From Bacteroidota bacterium (GTDB lineage: Bacteria; Bacteroidota; Bacteroidia; B-17B0; B-17BO): a stretch of DNA of 6,642 nucleotides. Under the pieces are notes generated by a model. The model was not told the DNA's origin, ran no database searches, and saw nothing but the letters and a program-made list of their open reading frames with translations. The position numbers and the translations under genes are program-made. Positions 6,066-6,642 of this stretch are shown here, piece by piece. The first letter of the stretch is position 1. Each line of letters opens with the position of its first letter. The stretch lies in the NCBI GenBank assembly GCA_947462425.1, contig CANHPI010000156.1, positions 1 through 6,642 on the forward strand, read 5' to 3'.

Positions 6066-6642
6066 ATGTCGCAAATTCAACAGAATAAAAATCTCAATAA
6101 ATTAATTATTGTTGCTGCACTCGGTTACTTTGTTGATATATACGATTTGCTTCTATTTGGTGTTGAACGAACGGACAGTTTAAATACGATTTTACCACTT
6201 CAATTCCCTCACATTTCTGAAGCCACCTTAAAAATATTAAATGCCACATACGGTAAATTATTATTAAACTGGCAAATGTTTGGGATGCTTGTTGGCGGTG
6301 TTTTTTGGGGAATATTAGGCGATAAAAAAGGACGACTCTCTGTTTTGTTCGGCTCTATTTTAGTATATTCTGTTGCTAATATTTTAAATGGCATGGTTGA
6401 AAATACAGATTCATACATGGTGCTACGGTTTATTTCTGGCTTTGGTTTAGCTGGCGAATTAGGTGCCGGTATTACTTTAGTAAGCGAAAGTATGAGTAAA
6501 GAAAAACGTGGTTATGGAACCATGATAGTGGCCACTGTAGGAGTATTTGGCGCAGTTGTAGCTGGCTTTATGGGAGATGTAATTACAAATTGGCGCTATT
6601 CATTTTATTTAGGCGGTGCTATGGGATTAGCACTTTTAGTGT
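6066..6642 (+). CDS. MFS transporter, N-terminal half (3'-truncated by window edge)
   Basis: The frame runs open from the ATG at 6066 to the window end: 192 residues, about half of a typical 400-450-residue MFS carrier. Predicted membrane helices are about 13-33, 68-84, 91-110, 117-139, 150-169 and the start of a sixth at about 178. The loop between helices 2 and 3 carries the MFS motif A as GDKKGR (85-90). Helix 1 has the acidic pair FVDIYD (D24, D27), and helix 4 with the following loop has RFISGFGLAGELGAG, then E141 and KEKRG, as in the metabolite:H+ symporter/sugar porter-like MFS branches. The first external loop (about 34-67) is rather long. A proton-coupled inner-membrane carrier is likely; the substrate is not deducible. 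The start is supported by the A-rich leader and the short polar N-terminus before helix 1. It lies 59 bases after manC and may share its transcript. Confidence 0.9.
   Translation, partial: MSQIQQNKNLNKLIIVAALGYFVDIYDLLLFGVERTDSLNTILPLQFPHISEATLKILNATYGKLLLNWQMFGMLVGGVFWGILGDKKGRLSVLFGSILVYSVANILNGMVENTDSYMVLRFISGFGLAGELGAGITLVSESMSKEKRGYGTMIVATVGVFGAVVAGFMGDVITNWRYSFYLGGAMGLALLV

Noticed and set aside
6209..6418. Minus-strand open frame within the MFS gene
   Set aside because: It lies antisense to transmembrane helices and motif A of a well-supported transporter.

Overview
The window looks like chromosomal DNA from a low-GC member of the Bacteroidota, probably a gliding or T9SS-bearing lineage of the Flavobacteriales type. 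The evidence is strong AT richness, a protein ending in a type IX secretion (T9SS) type A sorting domain, a Reg_prop/Y_Y_Y sensor, and gene starts preceded by A-rich sequence without clear Shine-Dalgarno sites. Genus and species cannot be read from the sequence. All four genes lie on the + strand and fill nearly the whole window. There is no RNA gene, CRISPR array, transposase or attachment site that I can support, and no gene-free stretch longer than about 142 bases.

Layout. (1) 1-1473: the 3' part of a large secreted or surface protein, with Ig-like/SprB-like repeats, two carboxypeptidase-regulatory-like beta modules and a C-terminal T9SS signal. Its 5' end lies outside the window. (2) 1545-4775: a 1076-residue sensor with a signal peptide, fourteen propeller-blade repeats (enough for two seven-bladed propellers), a Y_Y_Y domain, one membrane helix, a coiled coil and a SpoIIE/PP2C-type serine phosphatase. 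It has the input half of a Bacteroides hybrid two-component system but a phosphatase output instead of a histidine kinase. (3) 4918-6006: mannose-1-phosphate guanylyltransferase (manC), single-domain form, which makes GDP-mannose. (4) 6066-6642: the N-terminal half of an MFS transporter, cut by the window edge.

How they may work together. The exported protein and the sensor are 71 bases apart and could share a transcript, but nothing shows a functional link. The sensor should read a periplasmic signal and dephosphorylate a cytoplasmic target, classically a STAS-domain anti-anti-sigma factor. No such partner is encoded here, so its substrate is unknown. manC and the MFS gene are 59 bases apart and may be co-transcribed; the transporter's substrate cannot be inferred.

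The most interesting item is the double-propeller sensor phosphatase. The architecture appears to belong to a known Bacteroidota theme, so I do not claim a new system. Smaller curiosities are a GAGCGTAGTCGAA sequence resembling a dispersed repeat, a 14-codon mini-ORF whose stop overlaps the manC start, and a near-leaderless promoter-like motif before the sensor gene.
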